Positions 7,998 to 16,738 of a stretch of 64,000 nucleotides of DNA are shown piece by piece. Each line of letters starts with the position of its first letter. Position 1 is the first letter of the stretch. The notes under the pieces were generated by a model. It saw only the letters and a program-made list of their open reading frames with translations, made no database searches and was not told the DNA's origin. The position numbers and the translations under genes are program-made. Origin of the DNA: Desulfobulbaceae bacterium UBA5611 (GTDB taxonomy: Bacteria; Desulfobacterota; Desulfobulbia; Desulfobulbales; Desulfocapsaceae); the NCBI GenBank assembly GCA_002424635.1, contig DIKT01000021.1, forward strand, positions 12,925 through 76,924, read 5' to 3'.

Positions 7998-8771
7998 ATG
8001 GACCAGCAGCAATATAACATCATCAATGATCTTAGAGCCTTGATGGCATATCATCACAGTATTGGGATTGAAGAATATCCCGGTCAAGCGATGTCGTTTC
8101 CCTTGGTGGAAAGAAGGGTGACATCTGCCGGCATAGCAAGTTTGCCGCCTCCAAACCAGGCATTAACAACGGGATCAGAACGGCCTGATGATATTGCCAC
8201 AGAAGTAAACAGTTGTCGTAACTGCGAGCTGGCAGCGCAGCGGGTAATGCCAGTGCCGGGTAGGGGAACAGCCAAGGCCAGGCTGCTTATCGTCGGCGGC
8301 TGGCTGACTACGCCTGAGCTGACCGGATCTTCTCCCGATCTGATCTTTGGACTGGAGGAGGACAGGATGCTGGCGCGCATGCTTGAGGCTATCCATCTTG
8401 ATCCCGCTGAGGTTTTTGTCACTAACATTCTGAAATGCGGACTGCCCGCCTCCTGTCAACCAGCAGCAAGCCATATCCATTGTTGTCTTTCATATCTGCA
8501 GCGGCAGATAGTAGCAATTGCCCCGGTGCTGCTCTGTTCCATGGGCATTATTGCCACCAGGGCTCTTCTGGATCTGCCCCAGTCCCTTTCGCAATTACGC
8601 GGCCGTTGTCATCTATACAGGGGGCTGGACGGTAGACAGATCCCGCTGATTCCTACTTATCATCCTTCATATCTCCTGCAGGCAACTGAAATGAAGGCGG
8701 AGACATGGAAGGATCTGCAACTCATCGAGCAAAAATTGGCTGGTAAGGAGCAAGATTCTCTTTTCACATAA
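7998..8771 (+). CDS. Uracil-DNA glycosylase family 4-like protein, catalytic motif altered
   Basis: About 257 residues from the ATG at 7998; a TTG at 7947 is an alternative start. Four cysteines (CRNCEL near residue 73, KCGLP near 147, HCC near 162) have the spacing of the [4Fe-4S] ligands of thermophilic family 4 uracil-DNA glycosylases. The late motif YHPSYLL is also conserved. The first motif, normally GEAPG with a key acidic residue, reads VGGWLTTPE here, so the usual catalytic side chain is missing. It may be an inactive or repurposed homologue. It lies 8 bases before the membrane methyltransferase-like gene and is probably co-transcribed with it. Confidence 0.72.
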   Translation: MDQQQYNIINDLRALMAYHHSIGIEEYPGQAMSFPLVERRVTSAGIASLPPPNQALTTGSERPDDIATEVNSCRNCELAAQRVMPVPGRGTAKARLLIVGGWLTTPELTGSSPDLIFGLEEDRMLARMLEAIHLDPAEVFVTNILKCGLPASCQPAASHIHCCLSYLQRQIVAIAPVLLCSMGIIATRALLDLPQSLSQLRGRCHLYRGLDGRQIPLIPTYHPSYLLQATEMKAETWKDLQLIEQKLAGKEQDSLFT

Positions 8772-8779
8772 GGAGAGAT

Positions 8780-10000
8780 ATGGAGCATACAAAGAGTCCT
8801 CAATGGCTTCTGGCCGCCACCGGCTTTGCCTATTTGTTGATCACTATAGAAATTATCATAATGATCTCTCCGTTTGCCCTGTATTTTTATGGAGTCTATG
8901 GGCCAATTCTCAGTTTTCTGGCTTCCTTTGAACTCACCAGATGGACCACCGAGTTTTTCCTTCCTCATATGGTTTTTCTTGATGATCCCTTTATCCTCTT
9001 TCTTTCCTACCTTCAGGTCTTTCTGATAATTGGTCTGGTTCTTTTTTTGAGTGCTGCGATTCCTTTATATTGGGGCCGGTTTACCAAAAAAGGTGTCGTG
9101 CAGAGCAGTTTTTATGCCAAGATCAGACATCCTCAATATCTGTTTCTGGCCATCTCCGGGTTTGGGCTGATGCTCTATTGGCCCCGGTTCATTATTGTTT
9201 TCATGTATATCACCATGTTGTTTGTTTATTATCTGCTGGCCCGCAATGAAGAATGGCGGATGCAGAACGAACAACCAGCAGTGTATGAATTATATAAAGC
9301 CCAAACTCCAATGTTCATTCCTGGTGAACCTGGCGGGAAGATATATAATTTACTCTTCGGTTGGATTAGCCCCAAATGGCTTGGCCTCCTGACCGTTTAT
9401 CTGCTGAGCCTTTGCGGTGCAATGCTGCTTGCTATGGGGATCAGGATGTACACAATCAAGCAGATCCCGCCTGTTTATCAAGAAGGACTGGCCATAATCT
9501 CCGTTTTTACCAGACCAGCCGCTGAGCTAAGAAAGATTTATCATCAGGCGCAAACCTCTCCGGAAGTGGAGAATTTGCTGGCAACCACAGCATCAGGGGC
9601 AAATCTGGTTTATGTCATGCCGGGCGATTTTTTTCTTAATGCCCTGGTAACCGATGAGGATCGGCGCTTTTCTGATGACATGATTGAACGTTTTCCAGAG
9701 ATTCTGGAATGGCATCAGCATAAATTCAAAGGAGGGCTGGGCAAGTTTTTTAGAATTTTTTTTAATTTTGTCAGTACTCTGGGGTCGGTTCCTACTAATT
9801 ATGATGTCGAAAGACTTGTTTTTGTCAGAGTAACCGATGCTCACCATCAGATGGTGCCGCCGCAACAGATCTTTGCCATGGGCCTGCAGCGGGTCCCGGT
9901 GTTATTAGTTGATTTGGATGCCTCGACGCATGAGGTTATTGCCGCCACCCGTACTTCGGAGCAACATAAATGGGGCAAGATGCCCATGCCAACTTTCTAA
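8780..10000 (+). CDS. Membrane protein with isoprenylcysteine methyltransferase-like domain
   Basis: A 406-residue protein. The N-terminal half has about five to six membrane segments. It carries the ICMT/PEMT-type motif RHPQY (residues 116-120) and the later NEEWR (156-160) followed by Pro-Phe-Ile-Pro-Gly, which form the SAM pocket in that superfamily. The last 180 residues form a soluble region I do not recognise (LPxxVQ-like motifs absent; it includes QIFAMGLQRVPVLLVDLD). The ribosome-binding site AAGGAGAG lies just before the ATG. The substrate is unknown; phospholipid or prenyl-thiol methylation are family possibilities only. Confidence 0.7.
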   Translation: MEHTKSPQWLLAATGFAYLLITIEIIIMISPFALYFYGVYGPILSFLASFELTRWTTEFFLPHMVFLDDPFILFLSYLQVFLIIGLVLFLSAAIPLYWGRFTKKGVVQSSFYAKIRHPQYLFLAISGFGLMLYWPRFIIVFMYITMLFVYYLLARNEEWRMQNEQPAVYELYKAQTPMFIPGEPGGKIYNLLFGWISPKWLGLLTVYLLSLCGAMLLAMGIRMYTIKQIPPVYQEGLAIISVFTRPAAELRKIYHQAQTSPEVENLLATTASGANLVYVMPGDFFLNALVTDEDRRFSDDMIERFPEILEWHQHKFKGGLGKFFRIFFNFVSTLGSVPTNYDVERLVFVRVTDAHHQMVPPQQIFAMGLQRVPVLLVDLDASTHEVIAATRTSEQHKWGKMPMPTF

Positions 10001-10027
10001 AATTCTTCAAAAGGAAGGAGAGTAGCT

Positions 10028-10231
10028 ATGAGCCAGGAAAAAAGTATGGTCTGTCCGGTCTGTCAGGGTAAGAAAGTGGTGCAAGGGACCTGTGAATGCG
10101 ATGCCGAGTGGCGTGGTTCAAAGGTTGGTGATGAGTGGGAAGAATGTCGCTGTGCACCGGAAGAACAGTGCTATGCCTGTAATGGGACAGGCTTGATTGA
10201 AATAGATGAGAAGAAGTGCTCCTTGAAATAA
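10028..10231 (+). CDS. Small Cys-rich zinc-finger-like protein
   Basis: A 67-residue protein with GGAAGGAG before its ATG. The cysteines fall as CPVCQGKK, CECD, CRC and CYACNGTG. The first and last resemble the CxxCxGxG repeats of the DnaJ zinc finger, so it probably binds one or two zinc ions. It follows the membrane methyltransferase-like gene by 27 bases and may share its transcript. No function can be named. Confidence 0.7.
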   Translation: MSQEKSMVCPVCQGKKVVQGTCECDAEWRGSKVGDEWEECRCAPEEQCYACNGTGLIEIDEKKCSLK

Positions 10232-10263
10232 TCAGATAATCTGACCGGTTAATAGGCAGGCAC

Positions 10264-12942
10264 CTACTTCGGTAGTGGAAAATGCTGGCTGATATAATGT
10301 TCCTCATCTGCTCGGTTCTGGACGACTCCGTCAAGACGAGCCATCAGTAATTTGTCAAGCATCACCTTAAACTGCGGACCGGGGATATGACCCATGGCCT
10401 TAAGATCGTGGCCTGTGAGCTGTGTCTTGATTTTACACAGCTCGGTCACATAAAGAGAGACTCCTTTTTTGATCTCATTTTTTCTGGCAATAGCCATAAG
10501 ATACAGAAGACCCACATTAGCAAGTTCTCTGAAAAGACGGTAGAATTCAGAAGGACGAAGGGCGGATCGCCGCATGTTGGCAAGCTTGTCGGCGGCGTGT
10601 TTCTGCTGGATCAGGAACTCTCTGGTCCTGGGTGCAATGGCGAATCGCTGACAAAAGGCAGAAAGCTCAGAGGCTTGAGAGCGAGCCATGACAGCCAGCA
10701 GATAAACCTGCCACGGTTGACATGCTTCTGCCAGATACAGCAGATTATACCAGGAGATGGCCTGTCTGGCCTGGGTCATGATATGGTTGAAGCGCCGATC
10801 AATCTTCAGATGAGGCTTCAGGTTGGGCCATAAAAACTGGAAGAGCTTGAACTCTTCCAGGCGGTTAATGGCGGGCAGCGGGTTTTCCTCCGCAAAAATA
10901 AGCTGCAGTTCGGTGAAAAAACGTGGATCATGGGCCTTACCGAAGAGGTTCATTTTAACCGCGCTCTGGATCAGGCGGCTGGTATGGCTGTCAATTTTAA
11001 AATCCAGGCGTTGTTCGAAACGGATGGCCCGGAATATACGGGTCGGATCTTCAACGAAGCTGAGGTTATGCAGTACTTTTATGCTCTTATCTTTCAGATC
11101 TCCCTGGCAGTTAAAAAAATCGATCAGGGTGCCAAAACGTGAGGGGTTGAGCTGGATGGCCATAGCGTTGATACTAAAATCGCGACGATAGAGATCAAGT
11201 TTAATTGAGGAGAGCTCAACTGTGGGTAAGGCCGCCGGATAATCATAATATTCAAGCCTGGCCGTGGCGACATCGATCCGCAGGCCATTTAAACTCCACT
11301 CAGGCAACCAGATCATAGCGGTATTAAATCGTTCATGGATTTTGACCTGTCCGTTAAGTCTCTGACCCAGCTTTCCGGCAAAGATAATGCCATCTCCTTC
11401 CACAACAATATCGAGATCAAGGTTTTTATTCTGCAGGAGCAGATCCCGGACAAAACCACCCACGGCAAAGACCTGGAAGCCAAGAGAATCGGCTACTTCA
11501 CCGATGGTCTGCAGAAGGATCACTACTTTCTTATCGATGCTTTCAGCGATTAACGGCTTCAGATTCTTGGTTCTTTCCTGCGGCTGCTCTTCAGTCTCAT
11601 GCAGAAGGCTTTTAGGCAGATGGGCCGGATCATTGACCAGCATGTTGAGCAGATCGGTTTGAGTTATAACTCCGACCAGCTGGCGCTCATGGACAATGGG
11701 GATCAGACGTTGTCGGCGTTCGATGATCAACTCTTCTATGTCAGAGAGCGTAGCACTCAAGGGTAGAATAGCAATGTCGCAGGTCATATATTCGCTCACG
11801 GGCAGATGACCAAGCCCATGGTGAATAGCCTTCTCTATAACCCGGCGGGTGATGATGCCTGCAACCGCTGTGGTTGTGTTATGCTGCTGAGTCTGTTCGC
11901 CTGCAACCACTGGTAATGCTGTGATATTGTAGCGGGTGAGCAGGTAATGGGCCTGATTGATACTGGCGTCGGCGGCCACACTGATGACCGGCTGGGACAG
12001 CATTTCTTGCGCAATAGCCTGGGGCCGGATATGCCTGTGCAGAATGCGGATCAGTTTGTCCTCAGCCTCAACAAGGGTCATGTCATGAATAGTTGCGGAG
12101 GCGGCAGTGGCATGGCCGCCACCGCCGAAATCACGGGCCACTGCCCCGGTATTGACTTCCGGAATACGGCTTCTGCCAATCAGATAAGTGCGCCCGGCCA
12201 TGGAGACCAAGGCAAATATAGCTTCCAGATTTTCCATGTTCATGAAGCGGCGGACGATCACGGCAAATTCGTCGATATACTCAGGGACACTCAAGGTCAC
12301 CACCACGACTTCTACGCCCTGAATCGTGTAGCGGCTGGCCGTCTCCATCAGACTGTGTAGAAGTTCAACCTGGTTGACGGTAAGATCGTAAGTGATGAAT
12401 TGGGAAATGATCTCCAGTTGGGCGCCTTGTGCCAGCAGCCAGGCCGCGGCCAGCAAGTCGGCTGGTCTGGTCGTCAGATGGGTGAGTGAGCCAGTGTCTT
12501 CATAGATGCCAAGACCAAGTATCGTCGCTTCTGCTGGTGACAGAGTAATCTGGCGCTGCTGGAAAATCTGCGTGAAAAGAGTGGTGGTGGAGCCGACATC
12601 GTCCACTAACTCTAAATCACCTTTTATGTCTTCCGGGCTGTCCGGATGGTGATCGTAGAGATGGATCGAAATCCCTGGATTGTCGAGGCAGGCGGCAAAG
12701 GTGCCGATCCGTTTGGCCAGGCGGGTATCGACCACAATCAGTCTGGTGATAGCCTTCAGGTCGATATGTTTTAATTTGCCAAAATCATATTGATTCTGCA
12801 GGGTCTCATTGATAAAATCGCGCAGATTCTTTTCCTGAGAACCGGCGAAGACCATGATTGCTTCAGGATAAAGTTTCTGGGCGGCAATCATGGAGGCCAG
12901 ACCGTCAAAATCAGCATTGATGTGGGTGGTGATTATTTGCAT
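10264..12942 (-). CDS. DHH-CBS-tRNA nucleotidyltransferase fusion
   Basis: An 892-residue protein with three parts. Residues 1-300 are a DHH/DHHA1 phosphoesterase, with HINADFDG near 7, DHHPD at 97-101 and GGGGHATAAS at 273-282. Residues about 310-440 hold two CBS domains. From about 480 there is a class II poly(A) polymerase/CCA-adding domain with VGGFVRD (494-500) and LDLDIVVEGDG carrying the catalytic Asp pair. Proteins of this layout in related bacteria are annotated as A-adding tRNA nucleotidyltransferases, which need a separate CC-adding enzyme. CBS domains suggest adenylate sensing; the DHH half may act on nanoRNA or cyclic dinucleotides. The last two points are inference. Confidence 0.88.
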   Translation of the reverse strand: MQIITTHINADFDGLASMIAAQKLYPEAIMVFAGSQEKNLRDFINETLQNQYDFGKLKHIDLKAITRLIVVDTRLAKRIGTFAACLDNPGISIHLYDHHPDSPEDIKGDLELVDDVGSTTTLFTQIFQQRQITLSPAEATILGLGIYEDTGSLTHLTTRPADLLAAAWLLAQGAQLEIISQFITYDLTVNQVELLHSLMETASRYTIQGVEVVVVTLSVPEYIDEFAVIVRRFMNMENLEAIFALVSMAGRTYLIGRSRIPEVNTGAVARDFGGGGHATAASATIHDMTLVEAEDKLIRILHRHIRPQAIAQEMLSQPVISVAADASINQAHYLLTRYNITALPVVAGEQTQQHNTTTAVAGIITRRVIEKAIHHGLGHLPVSEYMTCDIAILPLSATLSDIEELIIERRQRLIPIVHERQLVGVITQTDLLNMLVNDPAHLPKSLLHETEEQPQERTKNLKPLIAESIDKKVVILLQTIGEVADSLGFQVFAVGGFVRDLLLQNKNLDLDIVVEGDGIIFAGKLGQRLNGQVKIHERFNTAMIWLPEWSLNGLRIDVATARLEYYDYPAALPTVELSSIKLDLYRRDFSINAMAIQLNPSRFGTLIDFFNCQGDLKDKSIKVLHNLSFVEDPTRIFRAIRFEQRLDFKIDSHTSRLIQSAVKMNLFGKAHDPRFFTELQLIFAEENPLPAINRLEEFKLFQFLWPNLKPHLKIDRRFNHIMTQARQAISWYNLLYLAEACQPWQVYLLAVMARSQASELSAFCQRFAIAPRTREFLIQQKHAADKLANMRRSALRPSEFYRLFRELANVGLLYLMAIARKNEIKKGVSLYVTELCKIKTQLTGHDLKAMGHIPGPQFKVMLDKLLMARLDGVVQNRADEEHYISQHFPLPK

Positions 12943-13557
12943 AATCTGAATATAACAAGGAAATGATTAAATGATGCTTAATCCTACATAATCATATTGT
13001 TCATGCAGGGAATTTAACAGGAAAAGAGTGTTTATGCTCACTACAATATTACCGATCCTGAACATAAGGTTGATTGTCGTATAGTTGAGTAGAATAAGCC
13101 GCATTAAAAAAATGCAGATAATTTAATATTTAAAAACATAAGAAATAACCATTATTTATTTTACATAATGCCGAGGTTATTCTCTGCATTTCCTCTCTTT
13201 GATACGTACTTGCATTCCATCTTCATCTATTCCTATAATAATTTATCCAGCATTTATTGGTGCCATTAAGCCAGCTTTTCAAATATTCGTCATTATGGAG
13301 AATATTGATAGTCAGCCAATAATACATCATATCGCAGTGCTTCACATTGATGTCAAGCGTCATTGAAGCCGGTAATGCTGCCTGGTTAAATACCCGCTGT
13401 AATTCTTTAAAAATTAGGCGAGCTCCATGATCGCTGATATCGTCTGGTAATCTTTGCCAACCACCATAATTGCCAGGGGAACCCCGGTATTAATTATAGC
13501 GTAGTTATTTGTCCCTCTTTGATGCATCTCAAGCATGAGAAAAGAAGGAGATTACTT
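12943..13557. other. Long spacer before the oxidoreductase operon
   Basis: About 600 bases between divergent genes. The left half is AT-rich without recognisable genes. The right half, on the minus strand, holds the open stretch described separately (13223-13489). A short AATAACC/GGTTATT inverted repeat lies near 13145-13180. Promoters for both flanking genes should lie here, but I could not place them. Confidence 0.35.
13223..13489 (-). pseudogene. Possible gene remnant or unrecognised short ORF
   Basis: On the minus strand 88 codons are open between stops at 13490-13492 and 13223-13225. No usual start codon occurs in the first 40 or so codons; the first Met (13363) would give a 46-residue product. 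The translation is Trp/Tyr-rich (for example NYGGWQRLPDDISDHG and CDMMYYWLTINILHND) and does not look like random reading of AT-rich DNA, but I recognise no family. It may be a truncated gene that lost its 5' end. Confidence 0.25.
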
Positions 13558-15288
13558 GTGGAATACACAATCAGAGTTGGTGGCGAAGCTGGACAGGGAT
13601 TAGTTAGTATTGGCAGTGTCTTGTCTAAAATGCTGTCACGCTCCGGTTTTCATGTTTTCGCTCACCAGGATTATATGTCCCGCATCAGGGGAGGGCATAA
13701 TTTTTACCAGATTCGCTTCGCCAATTTTCCGGTTACCGCTTCCCGAGAGAAAATCGATGTTCTGCTCGCCCTTGATATGGAGACTGTCGACATTCACCGC
13801 CAGGATCTCAATACCGGAGGGGTAATCATCTATGATGCAGCGGCTTTGGGCTCACAGCTGTCAGGGCAGGAGTTTTTCGATGTCCCTTTTGCCCGAATCA
13901 CCGAGGAGAAGAGTGCGGATCGGATTATGGTCAGCTCAGTAGCGGTTGGGGTTGTTTTAGGATTATTCGATCTGGATATCGGTCTTTTTGCCAAGATTAT
14001 GGAATCGACGATGGAAAAGAAGGGCGAAGAAGTTATCGCAAAGAATATTGCGGTCGCCCAGGCCGGTATGGATTTTGTCGAAAAAAATTATGCAGATAGC
14101 AATGCGCATAAGGTCGTCAGACCGATGACCAATGGTCAAATGCTGATTAACGGCAACCAGGCCATAGGCCTGGGAGCACTTTTGAGCGGCTGCAAGTTTT
14201 ATACGGCCTATCCGATGAGTCCTTCCACCTCTATCATGGAGTATCTGGCCCATAATGCACCAAAGTATGGCCTTATCGTCGAGCAGGCTGAAGACGAAAT
14301 AGCCGCCATTAATATGGCTCTAGGTGCCTCTTATGGCGGCGTCAGGGCTATGACTGCTACTTCCGGAGGTGGCTTTGCCTTAATGACCGAGGGGCTATCT
14401 CTGGCCGGCATCACTGAAACTCCAATAGTTATTGCTGAAGTTCAACGCCCTGGTCCGGCCACTGGTCTGCCTACCCGGACGGAACAAGGTGATCTCTTTT
14501 TTGTTCTTCATGGCGGTCATGGGGAATTTGCCCGCGTCGTCCTGGCACCGGGAACTCCTGAAGAGGCCTTTTATCTTACCAATAAAGCTTTCCATTTAGC
14601 GGACAAGTATCAGATCCCCGTTATCATCCAGTCTGACCAATATCTGGCAGATTCCGAATGGACTTTTCCCGGTTTTGATACGGAAGACCTGCACAATGAG
14701 GATTTCCGTCTTCGCCATCAAGCTCTGCAGGAAATGTCATCCTATAAACGATATGCGTCAACCGACACTGGTGTTTCACCGATGGCGATACCCGGCGCAT
14801 CAAGACATCTGGTCGCCGTTGATAGTGATGAGCATGATGAAGATGGCCATATCATCGAAGATGCGGCAACCAGGATTGCCATGGTGGAAAAGAGGTTTCA
14901 TAAAAAAATGCCTCTCATTCGCCAGGAGATAGCGCCACCCGCATATATCGGCCATCAGCAGGCAGTGGCGGTATTGGTTGGTTATGGCTCTACCTCAGGG
15001 GTACTGCAGGAGGTCTGTTCGCATCTTGCTGAGAAATATCGAATTGGCATGCTGCATTTCAATGAAGTGTGGCCTTTTCCTCTATTGGAGAAATTTGACT
15101 ATCTCGCCTTACTCAAGCAGGCGGCGCTCACCATCTGTATCGAAAATAACGCCACCGGTCAATTCGCCAACCTGATGCGTATGGAAACAGGTTTTGAATT
15201 CACTGTCCGCATCAATAAATATGACGGCAGGCCGTTTCTGGTGGACACCCTTCTGGGAGAAATCAATGAATACCTCCAACGATTATAA
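13558..15288 (+). CDS. korA: 2-oxoacid:ferredoxin oxidoreductase, fused gamma-alpha subunit
   Basis: Subunit of an enzyme that oxidises a 2-oxoacid with CoA and reduces ferredoxin. It has 576 residues from the GTG at 13558, with AAGGAG seven bases before; the frame is open to 13519. Residues 1 to about 185 form the gamma domain (GGEAGQGLVSIG; SRIRGGHNFYQIR). From about 200 is the alpha (pyrimidine-binding) domain, with FYTAYPMSPSTSIMEYL and the later TATSGGGFALMTEG. A beta subunit gene overlaps its end by 23 bases. The gamma-alpha fusion matches KorA-type enzymes, often 2-oxoglutarate-specific, but the substrate could also be another keto acid. It supplies low-potential electrons for anaerobic metabolism. 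Confidence 0.88.
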   Translation: MEYTIRVGGEAGQGLVSIGSVLSKMLSRSGFHVFAHQDYMSRIRGGHNFYQIRFANFPVTASREKIDVLLALDMETVDIHRQDLNTGGVIIYDAAALGSQLSGQEFFDVPFARITEEKSADRIMVSSVAVGVVLGLFDLDIGLFAKIMESTMEKKGEEVIAKNIAVAQAGMDFVEKNYADSNAHKVVRPMTNGQMLINGNQAIGLGALLSGCKFYTAYPMSPSTSIMEYLAHNAPKYGLIVEQAEDEIAAINMALGASYGGVRAMTATSGGGFALMTEGLSLAGITETPIVIAEVQRPGPATGLPTRTEQGDLFFVLHGGHGEFARVVLAPGTPEEAFYLTNKAFHLADKYQIPVIIQSDQYLADSEWTFPGFDTEDLHNEDFRLRHQALQEMSSYKRYASTDTGVSPMAIPGASRHLVAVDSDEHDEDGHIIEDAATRIAMVEKRFHKKMPLIRQEIAPPAYIGHQQAVAVLVGYGSTSGVLQEVCSHLAEKYRIGMLHFNEVWPFPLLEKFDYLALLKQAALTICIENNATGQFANLMRMETGFEFTVRINKYDGRPFLVDTLLGEINEYLQRL

Positions 15289-16126
15289 GGAACAACAGAA
15301 ACCTGCCTGGTGTCCGGGATGCGGTAATTTCGCTATCCTCAGCACCTTAAAGAAAGCCTTGCTGGATATGAACATGGAGCCGCACCAGTTTGCTATTGTC
15401 TCCGGTATAGGCCAAGGCGCCAAACTGCCGCATTATCTGCCTTGTAATTTTTTTAATGGCCTGCATGGTCGTTCGTTGCCGGTAGCTACCGGACTGAAGC
15501 TTGTTAACCATGATCTAGCTGTCGTAGTAGTTGCCGGAGACGGTGATTGCTATGGCGAGGGTGGCAATCATTTAGTCCATGCTATGCGCCGTAACGTCAA
15601 TTTGACCTTATTTGTCCATAATAATGAGGTTTATGCCCTGACTAAAGGTCAGGCTTCTCCCACGACCATGACAGGGAAGTTAACTAAGACCCAGCCATTC
15701 GGCAATCCCTCAGAGCCATTAAACCCGCTGGCCCTGGCGATAGCTCTCGACTGTAGTTTCGTGGCCCGGGCCTTTTCTGGTGCCTCAGGGTTACCTTTCC
15801 TGCAGGAGATTATGAAGGAGGCTATTAATCATAAAGGTTTTGCTCTGGTTGATATCCTCCAGAATTGCGTCACCTATAATAAAAAGGGCACTTTTCATTG
15901 GTATAAGGAGCATGTCTATCGCCTGGAAGAGGACTATGATCCGGGCAATCGTGTCGAGGCCTTCAGGCGGTCGCTGGAATGGGGAGAAAAAATTCCAACC
16001 GGCATTTTCTACCGGAATGACAGGCAAACATGTGAACAGCGCCTGCCACCTATTCAGGAGACGCCCCTGGTCAATCAGGCTGTGTTCTCCTTAGAAGCAG
16101 GGCAGGAAGTGAATAATTTCTACTGA
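15266..16126 (+). CDS. korB: 2-oxoacid:ferredoxin oxidoreductase, beta subunit
   Basis: Thiamine-diphosphate-binding subunit, 286 residues. The ATG at 15266 lies inside the end of korA, preceded by GGGAGA, so translation is probably coupled. WCPGCGNF near residue 14 is the family start. The TPP motif is GDGDCYGEGGNH, followed by VHNNEVYALTKGQASPTT. There is no ferredoxin domain, so electrons leave through a separate ferredoxin or through the [4Fe-4S] held by subunit cysteines. It forms a two-gene operon with korA. Confidence 0.9.
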   Translation: MNTSNDYKEQQKPAWCPGCGNFAILSTLKKALLDMNMEPHQFAIVSGIGQGAKLPHYLPCNFFNGLHGRSLPVATGLKLVNHDLAVVVVAGDGDCYGEGGNHLVHAMRRNVNLTLFVHNNEVYALTKGQASPTTMTGKLTKTQPFGNPSEPLNPLALAIALDCSFVARAFSGASGLPFLQEIMKEAINHKGFALVDILQNCVTYNKKGTFHWYKEHVYRLEEDYDPGNRVEAFRRSLEWGEKIPTGIFYRNDRQTCEQRLPPIQETPLVNQAVFSLEAGQEVNNFY

Positions 16127-16209
16127 TCTTATTTTGCATGGCAGGCTAAGCGGCGTGGCAAACCTCAGAAATTATCAGATGAGGAATAAAAATCAAAAAG
16201 GAGAAAGTT

Positions 16210-16512
16210 ATGAAAAGTACAGACTACTGTAAAATGATGGACATAGAAATGACTAATTGGAAGGCCAAGCTTTATGATGTTATCAGAAAATTTGATGGAC
16301 TACCCACCGGTCAACGAGAGAAGGTGTTTAAGGATGTTAATGCCCTGAATATTATCATGGAAGAGCTTGATGAGAAGATTGATAGTCTTAGAACCGAGTG
16401 CCCCGTTGAATGGAAGCCTCAACAGGAAGAGATAAATGCTAAACTGTCTGATCTGGGCAGCAAGTATGGTGAGACCTCTAATCAGCTCTTTGATTATGAG
16501 GTTGGCGGATAA
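16210..16512 (+). CDS. Small helical protein, unknown
   Basis: A 100-residue acidic protein with AAGGAG before the ATG. It looks like two or three long helices, with a break at CPVEWKPQQEEI. Size and pattern recall coiled-coil stress proteins of the sll1863 type, but the match is weak and from memory. It lies 226 bases before the DsrC-like gene on the same strand. The protein at 18215 has a similar size and a similar W-x-P helix start, and together they bracket the redox group. Confidence 0.6.
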   Translation: MKSTDYCKMMDIEMTNWKAKLYDVIRKFDGLPTGQREKVFKDVNALNIIMEELDEKIDSLRTECPVEWKPQQEEINAKLSDLGSKYGETSNQLFDYEVGG

Positions 16513-16572
16513 GGCCTAAAAAGTGAGAAATGATGAGATAGGAGCTCAGTAATTTTTTGTCCGAAAACAATT

Positions 16573-16598
16573 AGCTCACCTCGACTGAAAGGTGAGCT
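16573..16598 (+). promoter_or_regulatory. Hairpin upstream of the DsrC-like gene
   Basis: A perfect 9-bp stem, AGCTCACCT at 16573-16581 and AGGTGAGCT at 16590-16598, with an 8-base loop. No T-tract follows, so it is a weak terminator candidate at best. It lies 140 bases before the DsrC-like start and could be a leader structure, an operator, or the end of the previous transcript. Confidence 0.45.
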
Positions 16599-16738
16599 TC
16601 ATGTTGCGTCAACCAAAGTATGCAATTTAATAAGATAATGGAACAGAATACCTTGAAAGCGATTCGCGTCGTTAGCCATCCAGAAGAAGTTGCCAGGGTA
16701 TATTGCCATTTAACGTGAGTGCAAGGAGGTATAAACAT

